This document shows positions 1-7,812 of a stretch of 64,000 nt of DNA, in pieces. The position numbers and the translations under genes were made by a program. Position 1 is the first letter of the stretch, and the number at the start of each line of letters is the position of its first letter. Below the pieces are notes generated by a model. It saw nothing but the letters and a program-made list of their open reading frames with translations, ran no database searches and was not told where the DNA came from. The stretch lies in assembly GCF_900112585.1 (NCBI RefSeq), contig NZ_FOLY01000001.1:186001-250000 (forward strand), written 5' to 3'. The DNA is from Kushneria avicenniae (lineage in GTDB: Bacteria; Pseudomonadota; Gammaproteobacteria; Pseudomonadales; Halomonadaceae).

Positions 1-55
1 GATGAGTCGACATCATGATGACCTGTTAAAGGCGCTGACGGAGCAGACCGCATGA
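1..55 (+). CDS. C-terminal end of an upstream gene, probably ABC transporter ATPase
   Basis: A reading frame enters the window and stops at the TGA at 53-55. Only the last residues are visible (ending LLKALTEQTA). The stop overlaps the start of the permease gene in an ATGA junction, so the two are translationally coupled. The following genes are a permease and a substrate-binding protein of the pyrimidine/thiamine-precursor type, so the missing partner is most likely the ATP-binding subunit (ThiZ-like). This is inferred from context only; the visible piece has no diagnostic motif. Confidence 0.5.
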   Translation, partial: MSRHHDDLLKALTEQTA

Positions 56-843
56 TACGATCCCTGCTCCTGCCTGCGATGCGGCTGGTGCTCGCGACCG
101 CACTGCTGGTGGGGCTCTGGCAACTGGTGGTGCTTATGGGGGCACCGCGCTACATGCTGCCGGCGCCCTCAAGTGTTGTGCAGACGCTTGTCGCTCAGTC
201 GGCGCTTTTGTGGCATCACGCCCTGGTGACCCTGGGAGAAATCGTGGCCGGCTTTCTTTGCGGCACGCTCTTGGGCATCGGAACAGCGCTGATACTGTCG
301 CGATGGGCCTTTCTGCGCTCTACCGTTTTGCCGCTGCTGTTGTTGACCCAGGCCATTCCGGTGTTTGCCATTGCCCCGCTGCTGGTGCTGTGGTTCGGCT
401 ATGGCCCGGGATCGAAAGTCGTCATGGCCACGCTGATCATCTACTTTCCGATCGCCTCGACCTGCTATGACGGCCTGCGTCAGACCCAGCCCGGCTGGCT
501 CGATCTGGCCGCGACCATGGGCGCCAGCGCCAATCGACGCCTTTTCTATATACGTTTGCCGGCGGCCCTGCCCTCGTTGGCTTCAGGCCTTCGCATGGCT
601 GCAACGGCGGCGCCCATCGGCGCCATCATCGGTGAATGGGTCGGCTCCAGCGCCGGTCTCGGCTATCTCATGCTGCAGGCCAACGGCCGTATGCAGACCG
701 ACCTGATGTTTGCTGCGCTGATCGTACTGCTGGTCATCACCATCACCCTTTATTTCACTGTCGATCGCCTGTGTCGTTTGGCCATGCCCTGGCAGCCGGA
801 CCGTACCGGCAGGCAGACGTTGATCAATGGAGAGAAAATATGA
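52..843 (+). CDS. thiX: ABC transporter permease, ThiX-like (pyrimidine/thiamine precursor uptake)
   Basis: An inner-membrane permease of 263 residues with the binding-protein-dependent transport fold. About six hydrophobic segments are visible, with a helix at the N-terminus. The cytoplasmic EAA-type loop that docks on the ATPase lies at about residues 152-171 (GASANRRLFYIRLP). Size and sequence resemble the SsuC/TauC/ThiX group. The start overlaps the stop of the preceding gene, and the stop overlaps the next start by ATGA, so all three are one operon. The substrate is inferred from the neighbouring NMT1/THI5-type binding protein: probably hydroxymethylpyrimidine or a related thiamine precursor. 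A sulfonate or taurine type permease is the main alternative. Confidence 0.8.
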   Translation: MIRSLLLPAMRLVLATALLVGLWQLVVLMGAPRYMLPAPSSVVQTLVAQSALLWHHALVTLGEIVAGFLCGTLLGIGTALILSRWAFLRSTVLPLLLLTQAIPVFAIAPLLVLWFGYGPGSKVVMATLIIYFPIASTCYDGLRQTQPGWLDLAATMGASANRRLFYIRLPAALPSLASGLRMAATAAPIGAIIGEWVGSSAGLGYLMLQANGRMQTDLMFAALIVLLVITITLYFTVDRLCRLAMPWQPDRTGRQTLINGEKI

Positions 844-1850
844 AAAAACTGCTGGATCGACTGTGTTTCACGGCGCTCATGGCCGCTTTGCTGGCTGGTA
901 TTGCAAGAGCCGATACGGACACCGACGACACACAGACGCCCCTGTCGTCGCCCCCCGAGGCCTCCCTCAACCTGATGCTGGACTGGTACGTCAATCCCAC
1001 TCATGGACCGATCATCATCGCGCAGCAAAAGGGCTTTTTTCGTGATCTCGGGTTAAAGGTCACCATCGATACGCCGGCCGACCCGACCGCTCCGCCCAAG
1101 CTGGTCGCTGCCGGTCGAGAAGATCTGGCGTTAAGCTATCAGCCGCAGCTCCATCTGCAGGTTGATGAAGGCTTGCCGGTCAAGCGAGTGGGTACGCTGA
1201 TCGGTACGCCACTGAACGCGCTCATGGTGCGGGCCGACAGCGATATCCATCAGGTCAGCGATCTCAAGGGCAAACGAGTGGGCTACTCGGTTGGCGGCGT
1301 CGAAGAAGTACTGCTGGCGGCAATGCTTAACCACTCTGGACTCGATATGGACGATGTCGAGCCGGTCAACGTCAACTTTGCCCTGACGCCTGCCCTGCTG
1401 AGCCGGCAGGTCGATGCGGTCACGGGAGCTTTTCGCAATTTCGAGCCGGCGCAGATGGCACAGGAAGGTGTTGAGGGCCGTGCCTTTTATATCGAGGAGG
1501 AAGGCGTCCCCATCTATGACGAACTGATCTTTCTCGCCAACACCGACACGCTCGATAACCAGCGGGCTCTGATATCGCGGTTCATGAGGGCCGTCGAAAA
1601 GGCAACCATGTGGATCGTGAATCATCCCGAAGAGGGCTGGACACTTTTCAAGAGCTACGACGCCTCACTGGACAATGAAGTCAACCACAAGGCATGGGAG
1701 GCCAGCATTGTGCGCTTTGCGCTGCGCCCCGCGGCGCTGGATACCGCACGCTATCGGGATTTCGAGAATTTCCTGCTGGATCGTGGGGTCATCAAAAAGC
1801 GGGTGCCCGTCGAGCGTCTGGCGGAGGACGTCAACGCCACCGGTAACTGA
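840..1850 (+). CDS. thiY: ABC transporter substrate-binding protein, NMT1/THI5-like (ThiY type)
   Basis: A periplasmic binding protein of 336 residues. An N-terminal signal peptide covers about residues 1-24, with a basic start, a hydrophobic core and cleavage near ARA-DT. The mature protein opens with the pattern LDWYVNPTHGP at about 47-57, typical of the NMT1/THI5-like family that binds hydroxymethylpyrimidine-type ligands. A lobe with KLVAAGREDLALSY follows, and then DLKGKRVGYSVGG, common in SsuA/ThiY proteins. It is coupled to the permease by an ATGA overlap, which also fixes the start at 840. A role in salvage of thiamine pyrimidine precursors follows from the family; the exact ligand is inference. 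Confidence 0.78.
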   Translation: MKKLLDRLCFTALMAALLAGIARADTDTDDTQTPLSSPPEASLNLMLDWYVNPTHGPIIIAQQKGFFRDLGLKVTIDTPADPTAPPKLVAAGREDLALSYQPQLHLQVDEGLPVKRVGTLIGTPLNALMVRADSDIHQVSDLKGKRVGYSVGGVEEVLLAAMLNHSGLDMDDVEPVNVNFALTPALLSRQVDAVTGAFRNFEPAQMAQEGVEGRAFYIEEEGVPIYDELIFLANTDTLDNQRALISRFMRAVEKATMWIVNHPEEGWTLFKSYDASLDNEVNHKAWEASIVRFALRPAALDTARYRDFENFLLDRGVIKKRVPVERLAEDVNATGN

Positions 1851-1963
1851 CAGGATGCCGTCATGGGGCGTTAACGGCACAGAAGGGTTGATCGAAACCG
1901 GGATAACCATAAAAATCAGGGACATAACGTTTCATGAATGCCATCATGTGTCCGCCCTGACAG

Positions 1964-1985
1964 ACGCCGCCGCAGATGGCGGCGT
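1964..1985 (+). terminator. Hairpin downstream of the thiXY genes
   Basis: A perfect 8-bp stem, ACGCCGCC/GGCGGCGT, with a 6-nt loop lies about 110 bases after the thiY stop. The following sequence is only moderately T-rich (TTACAATCCTTATTA). It could end the transporter transcript before mntR; the weak U tract keeps confidence low. Confidence 0.4.
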
Positions 1986-2061
1986 TTACAATCCTTATTA
2001 TAACAGTCAACTTTTCTGTGTTACTTTTATTCCCGTTTCGGCGATCGATCAAGAGAGAGTC

Positions 2062-2514
2062 ATGCCATCAACGTCCCACCACGAACACTTTGAGCGCGTG
2101 CGCCAGGATCACCAGCGTGAACTGGTGGAGGACTATGTCGAGGAAATAGCGCATCTGCATCGTCATCTGGGGGAAGCGCGGGCCAGTGACCTCGCCGATC
2201 GTTTCGGTGTCAGCCCGGCCGCTGTTTCCAAGGTGGTGACGCGTCTCAAGCGTGATGGCCTGGTCAATGCCCGTCCCTATCGCGGTATCTTTCTGACCGA
2301 ACTGGGTGAGGAACTGGCCCATAAGGTGGCCGCACGCCATCGAGTGGTACTTCAGGCACTACTCGCCCTTGGGGTGCCCGAAAGCATTGCACGGGCAGAT
2401 TCCGAAGGTATCGAGCATCACTGCAGTGATGAAACCGTGGCCGCCATGCACCGTTTTCTGGCCGATAACCCTCATCTGGTTCCCGACTCCATCTCTCGAA
2501 TGACCAGCCGCTGA
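2062..2514 (+). CDS. mntR: Manganese-responsive transcriptional regulator MntR (DtxR family)
   Basis: A metal-dependent repressor of 150 residues, close to the usual MntR length. A winged helix-turn-helix occupies about residues 39-80 (DLADRFGVSPAAVSKVVTRL). The dimerisation and metal domain follows, with the family pattern DSEGIEHHCSDET at about 113-125, whose Glu and His residues match MntR metal ligands. MntR binds Mn(II) and represses manganese uptake genes; no manganese transporter is in the window. The ATG at 2062 follows an AAGAGAGAG purine-rich ribosome site. The frame is open further upstream, but the homologous region begins here. Confidence 0.88.
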   Translation: MPSTSHHEHFERVRQDHQRELVEDYVEEIAHLHRHLGEARASDLADRFGVSPAAVSKVVTRLKRDGLVNARPYRGIFLTELGEELAHKVAARHRVVLQALLALGVPESIARADSEGIEHHCSDETVAAMHRFLADNPHLVPDSISRMTSR

Positions 2515-2536
2515 CGCCTGCCCTTTCACGCCCTGA

Positions 2537-2572
2537 CGCTTTAATGTCCATCCTCGCTTTAATGTCTATCCT
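2537..2572. repeat. Tandem direct repeat, 2 x 18 bp
   Basis: Two adjacent copies of an 18-bp unit (CGCTTTAATGTCCATCCT and CGCTTTAATGTCTATCCT) differ at one base, in the short gap between mntR and the nuclease gene. It could be a slippage duplication or paired sites for a regulator. Nothing in the sequence decides between these. Confidence 0.7.
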
Positions 2573-2666
2573 CAATGAGGCCTGCCCCTGACTTCAGCCG
2601 TGAGCGGCTGTGAGCGGGCACACTTTTGTTTTTTCTTGAGTCACCAAAACGCCGCAGGCGTCGGGG

Positions 2667-4115
2667 ATGTCCTTCATGTCGTCTCATCCGGGAGAGCGCT
2701 CGCATCCGCCGCTGGCGGATACGCCGCTGATCTTCATCGATCTTGAAACCACCGGCACACGTGCCACGCGTGATCGAATTACCGAGATTGCTGCACTGCG
2801 TGTTATCGACGGGCAGATTGTGGATCGTTTTGTCACGCTGCTGGATCCCGGCATCGATATTCCAGCCCGTATTGCCACGCTGACCGGCATCGATAATGCT
2901 CTGGTGACCGGTGCCCCCGGTTTTGAAGAGGTTGCTGATGATTTTGAACGGTGGCTGGGCGATGGCTGGCTGGTGGCGCACAACGCCCGCTTTGATTACA
3001 GCTTCCTGCGCAACGAGTTTCGCCGGCTGGGGCGGGAGTTTCGTCGTCGTGTGGTCTGCACGCTCAAGCTGTCCCGAGCGCTGGACAAGAGCTCGCATCA
3101 CCACGGGCTGGATGCCCTGCTGACGCGTTATCAGCTCGAGCCTCACGCGCCGCGCCATCGGGCGCTGGGGGACGCCATGACGCTGTTTTCAGTCTGGCAG
3201 TACTGGGCCAGACATCACTACGTCGAGCAGATCGAGACCCTGGTGCTTGATCAGGAGCGACGGCGCAGCCTCCCTGCCCAGCTTGATCCGGGCTTGCTGG
3301 ATGAGCTGCCCGCAAGGCCCGGGGTCTATCTCTTTTATGGTCATAATCAGCTACCGCTGTATGTCGGCAAGAGTGTCAATCTGCGCTCACGGGTGCTGAG
3401 TCATTTCAACAACGATCATCGAAACGATCGTGAAATGAAGATATGCCAGCAGACCCGTCATCTGGAGTGGCACGAAACGGCGGGAGATCTGGGGGCGCAG
3501 TTGCTCGAGGCGCGTCTGGTCAAAAAGCTCTCGCCCATCTACAACCGGCGCCTGAGGCGCAGCGCCGGTCTGCACACCTGGTACTGGCCTACAGACGCTC
3601 AGGCACCACAATTGGCGGGGCAGAAAATGCTGCAGGAGGAAGCCACCGGGGCGCGCTATGGCATGTTCCGATCCCGGCGCGAGGCTACTCACGCCCTGAC
3701 CGGCATTGTTGAGCAGCAGCGTCTATGCCCAAGGGTCATGGGGCTTGAGCGAGGCAGGGGGCGCTGCTTTGCCTATCAGATCGGACGCTGCGCGGGCGCC
3801 TGTTGCGGTGAGGAAAGTCTGGAATCGCATACAGCTCGCGCCCGGGACGCACTTGAGAGTCTGCGCATTCGACACTGGCCCTGGGAGGGACGGGTAGCCT
3901 TCCGAGAAGCGGCCAGTGAGCAGGACGTGGTCTATCACCTCGTGGATCAGTGGTGCTATCTCGGTAGCGTCGAGAATCTGGATCAGGCACCGACGGCGAA
4001 TGATATCGCCTTCGATGTCGATACCTACCGGATCCTGACGCGCTTTCTTGCCAATGAGCATGACTGCGTCAGCGTTATCCCGCTGGAAGATCAGCGTCCA
4101 GTCGGGACAACGTGA
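2667..4115 (+). CDS. Fusion of DnaQ-like 3'-5' exonuclease and UvrC/Cho-like GIY-YIG endonuclease
   Basis: A two-domain nuclease of 482 residues. Residues about 20-190 form a DEDDh exonuclease: DLETTG at 25-30, AHNARFDYSFL in the middle and HRALGDA near the end. A GIY-YIG domain starts near 213, with GVY at about 219, LYVGKS at about 231, an Arg in NLRSRV and the catalytic-type Glu in LLEARLVKK. A UvrC-like cysteine cluster (CP at about 354, then CFAYQIGRCAGACC) follows, as in UvrC and Cho. Cho makes an alternative 3' incision in nucleotide excision repair; here the same protein could also trim DNA. A second ATG (2676) is possible as start. No partner genes adjoin it. Confidence 0.85.
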   Translation: MSFMSSHPGERSHPPLADTPLIFIDLETTGTRATRDRITEIAALRVIDGQIVDRFVTLLDPGIDIPARIATLTGIDNALVTGAPGFEEVADDFERWLGDGWLVAHNARFDYSFLRNEFRRLGREFRRRVVCTLKLSRALDKSSHHHGLDALLTRYQLEPHAPRHRALGDAMTLFSVWQYWARHHYVEQIETLVLDQERRRSLPAQLDPGLLDELPARPGVYLFYGHNQLPLYVGKSVNLRSRVLSHFNNDHRNDREMKICQQTRHLEWHETAGDLGAQLLEARLVKKLSPIYNRRLRRSAGLHTWYWPTDAQAPQLAGQKMLQEEATGARYGMFRSRREATHALTGIVEQQRLCPRVMGLERGRGRCFAYQIGRCAGACCGEESLESHTARARDALESLRIRHWPWEGRVAFREAASEQDVVYHLVDQWCYLGSVENLDQAPTANDIAFDVDTYRILTRFLANEHDCVSVIPLEDQRPVGTT

Positions 4116-4122
4116 CAGCGTC

Positions 4123-4920
4123 TTACGTCTTCCGGTCAGCGTTCAGAAACGTATCAATGGCTTTCAGGAAGGCTTCGGGCTGCTCGGCGTGAAGCCAGTG
4201 GCCGGCGCCCTGAATGGTCTCAACCCGAGAGTGCGGCATGACATCGGCAATAGTAGAGAGCATGTCATCGCTGATGTAATTGGAATGTTCACCCCGCAGT
4301 ACCAGGGTGGGTCCGTCGTAGGGCGCGTCTCCACCGGGCGGCGCCACGATGTCGCCGTACCCTTCCTCGATGAAATCGAGCCCGACACGCCAGCCCAGAA
4401 TGCCCTGATCATCGCGTAGCAGGTTGGTGGCCAGAAATTGTCGAGTGACCTTGTTATCGATGGCTTCGGCCATGGCCTCGTCGGCCTCGCTGCGGGATTC
4501 GGGCAATGCATCCTCTACCAGCCGGTGAGCACGAAAGATATCGTCGTGGCCATGGTCGTAGGTAACCGGCGCAATATCGCCCACGATGAGACGATTTACA
4601 CGTTCCGGGTGGCGACGTGCCAGCGTCATGGCTACCTTGCCGCCCATGGAGTGTCCCAGCAGATCACACTGCTGAATCTCAAGGCGCGTCATGACTGCCA
4701 GAACCTCCTCTGCCATGTCGTCATAGACCATACCGGGAGCATGGGGTGAACGGCCGTGATTGCGCAGGTCGATGGCCACAACGCGGCGCATCTGACGCCA
4801 GTGCTTGATGTGAGAGCGCCAGTTGTCGGCACTGCCAAAAAGGCCATGCAACACGATGAGTGGCGGAGCCTGTGACTGATCTGTCAGGCCTGAATCCGCA
4901 TGATGAAGCTCAATGCTCAT
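4123..4920 (-). CDS. ybfF: Alpha/beta-fold hydrolase, YbfF-like esterase
   Basis: A cytoplasmic alpha/beta hydrolase of 265 residues. The oxyanion-hole segment VLHGLFGSADNW lies at about 24-35 and the nucleophile elbow GHSMGG at 89-94 (Ser91). A C-terminal GAGHWLHAEQP supplies the catalytic His at about 241. The DLRNHGRSP segment is typical of YbfF, an esterase active on short acyl thioesters and esters; the physiological substrate is uncertain. It converges on the nuclease gene with only a few bases between the stops, and no terminator fits between them. Confidence 0.82.
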   Translation of the reverse strand: MSIELHHADSGLTDQSQAPPLIVLHGLFGSADNWRSHIKHWRQMRRVVAIDLRNHGRSPHAPGMVYDDMAEEVLAVMTRLEIQQCDLLGHSMGGKVAMTLARRHPERVNRLIVGDIAPVTYDHGHDDIFRAHRLVEDALPESRSEADEAMAEAIDNKVTRQFLATNLLRDDQGILGWRVGLDFIEEGYGDIVAPPGGDAPYDGPTLVLRGEHSNYISDDMLSTIADVMPHSRVETIQGAGHWLHAEQPEAFLKAIDTFLNADRKT

Positions 4921-4983
4921 GAAGTCTCCGTAACCCTGTACGTGTCCGCACCATGGTGCTCCATATTCCCTGGAACACGCATC

Positions 4984-5676
4984 CTATATTCGTTCGCCCT
5001 GCTCCTGTGAGGCTTCTTCTCGTGATGCTTCAACACCCGAGAGTCGCAGCAGGCAACGCTTCAGCCAGACCAGCAGCATGGCGTAGAGTGGCAGAAACAG
5101 CAGCAGGCTGATGGTGAGTTTCACACCATAGTCGACCAGCGCTATCTCAATCCAGTGCTGCGCCATGAAGGGGTCGGGACTGTGCCAGAACGCCACGAAG
5201 AAAAAGATAAAGGTATCCAGTAGATTGCCGAAAATGGTCGAGCCGACCGGTGCCAGCCACCAGGGGCGCTGCCGGCGGAGACGATCAAACACTGCGATAT
5301 CCAGCGCCTGCCCCAGTGCATAGGCCATGAAACTTGCCAGCGCGATACGACCGACAAACAGATTGAACGAGCCAAGCGATTCCAGCCCGCGCCACTGCCC
5401 CTGCTGGAATACCACGGAGACGAGATAGGAAATCACCAGAGCAGGCAGCATGACGCGGGCGATAAGACGCCTTGCTGCGTGGCGACCCATCAGACGCACC
5501 GTCAGATCGGTGGCAAGAAACAGAAAGGGAAAGCTGAAGGCCCCCCAAGTGGTATGAAAGCCCAGTAGCGTGATGGGAAGTTGAACCAGATAATTACTGG
5601 CGGCAATCACCAGAATATGGAAGGAACAGAGTAAAAAAAGCGCAAAGCGCATTCTGGCATAGTCAAATATGAGCAT
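4984..5676 (-). CDS. yhhQ: Queuosine precursor transporter YhhQ (VUT family)
   Basis: An integral membrane protein of 230 residues with about six hydrophobic helices and the VUT-family segments FLATDLTVRLMG (about 53-64) and FGNLLDTFIFFFVAF (about 148-162). YhhQ imports 7-deazaguanine queuosine precursors such as preQ0 and preQ1. De novo preQ0 genes (queC, queE and a queD-like gene) lie about 39 kb away in this window, so the cell appears able both to make and to salvage the precursor. The C-terminal tail is charged and low in complexity. A start at a later Met (MRFALF) is possible. No preQ1 riboswitch was seen upstream. Confidence 0.87.
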   Translation of the reverse strand: MLIFDYARMRFALFLLCSFHILVIAASNYLVQLPITLLGFHTTWGAFSFPFLFLATDLTVRLMGRHAARRLIARVMLPALVISYLVSVVFQQGQWRGLESLGSFNLFVGRIALASFMAYALGQALDIAVFDRLRRQRPWWLAPVGSTIFGNLLDTFIFFFVAFWHSPDPFMAQHWIEIALVDYGVKLTISLLLFLPLYAMLLVWLKRCLLRLSGVEASREEASQEQGERI

Positions 5677-5815
5677 TATAAGGTTTTTTTAATCGATTTC
5701 CGTGAACCAGAAAGGTATAAAATCATCTAACCGTGAGCGCTAATCCAGAGGCCCTTTGATGAGAGAGTTCATCAATGCCGTGGGACACGGTGCTGCAATG
5801 TTCGAACGCCAAGGA

Positions 5816-5838
5816 TTTACCGGATATTTTACCGGTAA
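5816..5838. promoter_or_regulatory. Possible operator for the downstream ArsR-family gene
   Basis: The 10-bp palindrome TTACCGGTAA at 5829-5838 is preceded 12 bases earlier by a copy of its left part, TTTACCGG (5816-5823). It lies about 46 bases upstream of an ArsR-family start. ArsR proteins commonly autoregulate through inverted repeats near their promoter, so this is a reasonable operator candidate, by position only. Confidence 0.4.
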
Positions 5839-5883
5839 CAGCGCGTCGACATGCAGAGCGTTTTTATTCACAAGGAGTTAAAA

Positions 5884-6201
5884 ATGAGTGTATGTGCCAC
5901 TGCACCGATCGCGACAGCGGGGTGCGAAATGGTCATTCTCGATTCTGCACCGCTGCTCAAGGCCATGGCCAACGAAAATCGGCTGCGCATTCTCTGTCTT
6001 CTCAGAGAAGGTGAAATGTCCGTATCGGAACTGAACAGCAAACTTGACCTGAGCCAGTCAGCGCTGTCACAGCATCTTGCTGTGCTGCGTCGCGAGGAGC
6101 TTGTTAATACACGCCGTGCTTCCCAGACGATCTATTACTCCCTGCGTGGCAAACACGCCGAGGCAGTCATCGATACGCTGGCAGGACTTGATCGGTCCTG
6201 A
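5884..6201 (+). CDS. ArsR-family winged-helix regulator (HlyU/BigR/SqrR-like)
   Basis: A small DNA-binding regulator of 105 residues. The helix-turn-helix core is LSQSALSQHLAVLRREEL (about 54-71), followed by the wing with QTIYYSL, a segment shared with HlyU, BigR and SqrR, which sense sulfide or redox state through a Cys pair. Cys38 matches the first Cys of that pair, but position 104, where the second would lie, is Arg. Extra Cys residues occur at 4 and 14 near the N-terminus. The effector may therefore differ, or a different pair may be used. The ATG is preceded by a strong AAGGAGTTAAAA site. No sulfide or arsenic genes adjoin it. Confidence 0.8.
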   Translation: MSVCATAPIATAGCEMVILDSAPLLKAMANENRLRILCLLREGEMSVSELNSKLDLSQSALSQHLAVLRREELVNTRRASQTIYYSLRGKHAEAVIDTLAGLDRS

Positions 6202-6221
6202 CCCTAACGCGTGGTTTCAAT

Positions 6222-6256
6222 AAGCGGCCCGCTCCCCTGACAGGAGCGGGCCGCTT
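6222..6256. terminator. Bidirectional hairpin between the ArsR-family gene and sohB
   Basis: A 14-bp perfect stem, AAGCGGCCCGCTCC/GGAGCGGGCCGCTT, with a short loop lies between two convergent genes. There is no clear T run on either side, but the position and the stability of the stem fit a shared terminator. Confidence 0.65.
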
Positions 6257-6278
6257 GTCGTCTGGCAGGCCTTGTTGG

Positions 6279-7328
6279 TTACTGTTTTTCCCAGCGCAGT
6301 CGCACCACCCGCTCAATTGCCCGATCGACGCCACGCTCAAGACTGTTTTCGGCGCCCTTGCCAAGACGCTCGAGCATCGAGCGCTGCGGTTTGAGACCTA
6401 CTTCCAGAATTCGCCACTGCTCACTGCGTGCCTGCAGCCAGGCTTCGCTGGTATTGACTTCATCGATCAGCTTCAGATCGATGGCCTGCTGACCGTACCA
6501 GATGTCGCCTTCACTGACCTGCTCGATATCAAGCGCCGGCCGCCGCTGGGCGATCCATGACTTGAAAAGGTCATGTGTCTTTTCAAGATCGTCCAGAAAC
6601 TTTTGACGCCCTTCTTCGGTATTTTCCCCCAGCATCGTGAGCGTTCTCTTGTGACGCCCGGCGGTCAGGATCTCGACATCGACATCATTTTTTTTGAGCA
6701 GTCGATGCACGTTGGGCACCTGAGCCACCACCCCGATCGAGCCGATGACGGCAAAGGGAGCCGCGATCAAATGATCCGCGCAGCAGGCCATCATGTAGCC
6801 GCCGCTGGCGGCTACCTTGTCGACGCTGACCGTCAGCTTGAGACCCGCCTCGCGCAGGCGATCAAGCTGGGCACTGGCCAGACCGTAGGCATGGACCAGC
6901 CCACCGCCCGATTGCAGACGCACCAGCACCTGATCGTCGGTCCTGGCGGCCATCAGTATGCTGGTGATCTCCTCCGTGAAGGCGGGAACGCGAGAGGCGC
7001 GCAGGTCACCGTCAAAATCGAGTACCCAGAGCGTGTGATGTGCGTCATCGGACTGTTTCTGCTTCTTCGCACGCTTTTGTTCTGCCTTGCGTGCTTTCAG
7101 GCGGGCCTTGATGTGACGCTCGCGCTCGCCGTCTTTGCAGGTGGCATCCTCAAGTGTTTCGCGATGACGCCGAAAATATTCTCCGCGATTGCGCACATGA
7201 AGTCGGGCACTGCGCTCCTGACGCTGACCGCGTGCTCTAACCACAAGCATCAGCACCACGGCAATGGCCACAACGACCGTAATACTCTGTGCCAGAAACA
7301 GCGCGTAGCTGGATAACCATTCGCCCAC
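6279..7328 (-). CDS. sohB: Signal peptide peptidase-like inner-membrane protease SohB (S49 family)
   Basis: A membrane-anchored serine protease of 349 residues. One hydrophobic helix lies at about 8-30, then a long Lys/Arg-rich linker (about 60-92), then the S49 catalytic domain. The nucleophile is Ser175 in KVAASGGYMMA and the general base Lys227 in GRHKRTL; PFAVIGSIGVVAQ between them is typical. It resembles SohB, an inner-membrane protease thought to act in the periplasm. It starts with GTG, which is supported by GGAGG eight bases upstream. It stands alone as a transcription unit. Confidence 0.88.
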   Translation of the reverse strand: MGEWLSSYALFLAQSITVVVAIAVVLMLVVRARGQRQERSARLHVRNRGEYFRRHRETLEDATCKDGERERHIKARLKARKAEQKRAKKQKQSDDAHHTLWVLDFDGDLRASRVPAFTEEITSILMAARTDDQVLVRLQSGGGLVHAYGLASAQLDRLREAGLKLTVSVDKVAASGGYMMACCADHLIAAPFAVIGSIGVVAQVPNVHRLLKKNDVDVEILTAGRHKRTLTMLGENTEEGRQKFLDDLEKTHDLFKSWIAQRRPALDIEQVSEGDIWYGQQAIDLKLIDEVNTSEAWLQARSEQWRILEVGLKPQRSMLERLGKGAENSLERGVDRAIERVVRLRWEKQ

Positions 7329-7455
7329 GTTTTCAACCTCCCGGGTATAACGGATAGAATGCGCGCCATCATCGCACAGGACGCTCTGATCTGCTGAGCC
7401 ACACGCATACGTACCATGACCTGGCTATCATGGACTCTTTAATCATCAACCGGAT

Positions 7456-7788
7456 ATGACGATGGTCGACACCGCGCCACTTATTGCAAAACTTCACGAC
7501 CGCTTTGACGCTGAAGCGGCAGCGGGCGTCCATGAGACCCTGCAGCTCGAGCTGGATGAGGGACCACGCTATTTCGTGGCGATCAACGATGGCACGCTGG
7601 ACATCCAGGAAGGCAATCATGATGCTCCCTCCGTGACCCTGATGACAGACACCCGCACCTTCGAGCGGCTGATCAACAAGGAGCTCAGCGGTATGCAGGC
7701 CGTCATGTCAGGCAAGGTCCGCGCCCGCGGCGATATCATGCTTGCTTCACGCCTGACTCGCCTTTTCCGCCGCAGTGGCGGCGCCTGA
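7456..7788 (+). CDS. SCP2 sterol-binding domain protein
   Basis: A single-domain soluble protein of 110 residues with the SCP2 fold pattern: IAKLHDRFDAEAA at the N-terminus, then LELDEGPRYFVAINDGTLDI and SVTLMTDTRTFERLI, ending in SGKVRARGDIMLASRLTRLF. The fold binds lipophilic ligands. Bacterial one-domain members are common and mostly uncharacterised, so no substrate is assigned. The start is the ATG at 7456 or the one two codons later. Confidence 0.8.
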   Translation: MTMVDTAPLIAKLHDRFDAEAAAGVHETLQLELDEGPRYFVAINDGTLDIQEGNHDAPSVTLMTDTRTFERLINKELSGMQAVMSGKVRARGDIMLASRLTRLFRRSGGA

Positions 7789-7812
7789 GTCTTTCGGCGC
7801 CGCCATGCCCTG

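Noticed and set aside
4948-4959. 12-bp palindrome GCACCATGGTGC between the esterase and yhhQ
   Set aside because: Short, symmetric by way of a CCATGG core and expected occasionally by chance; no supporting half-sites.
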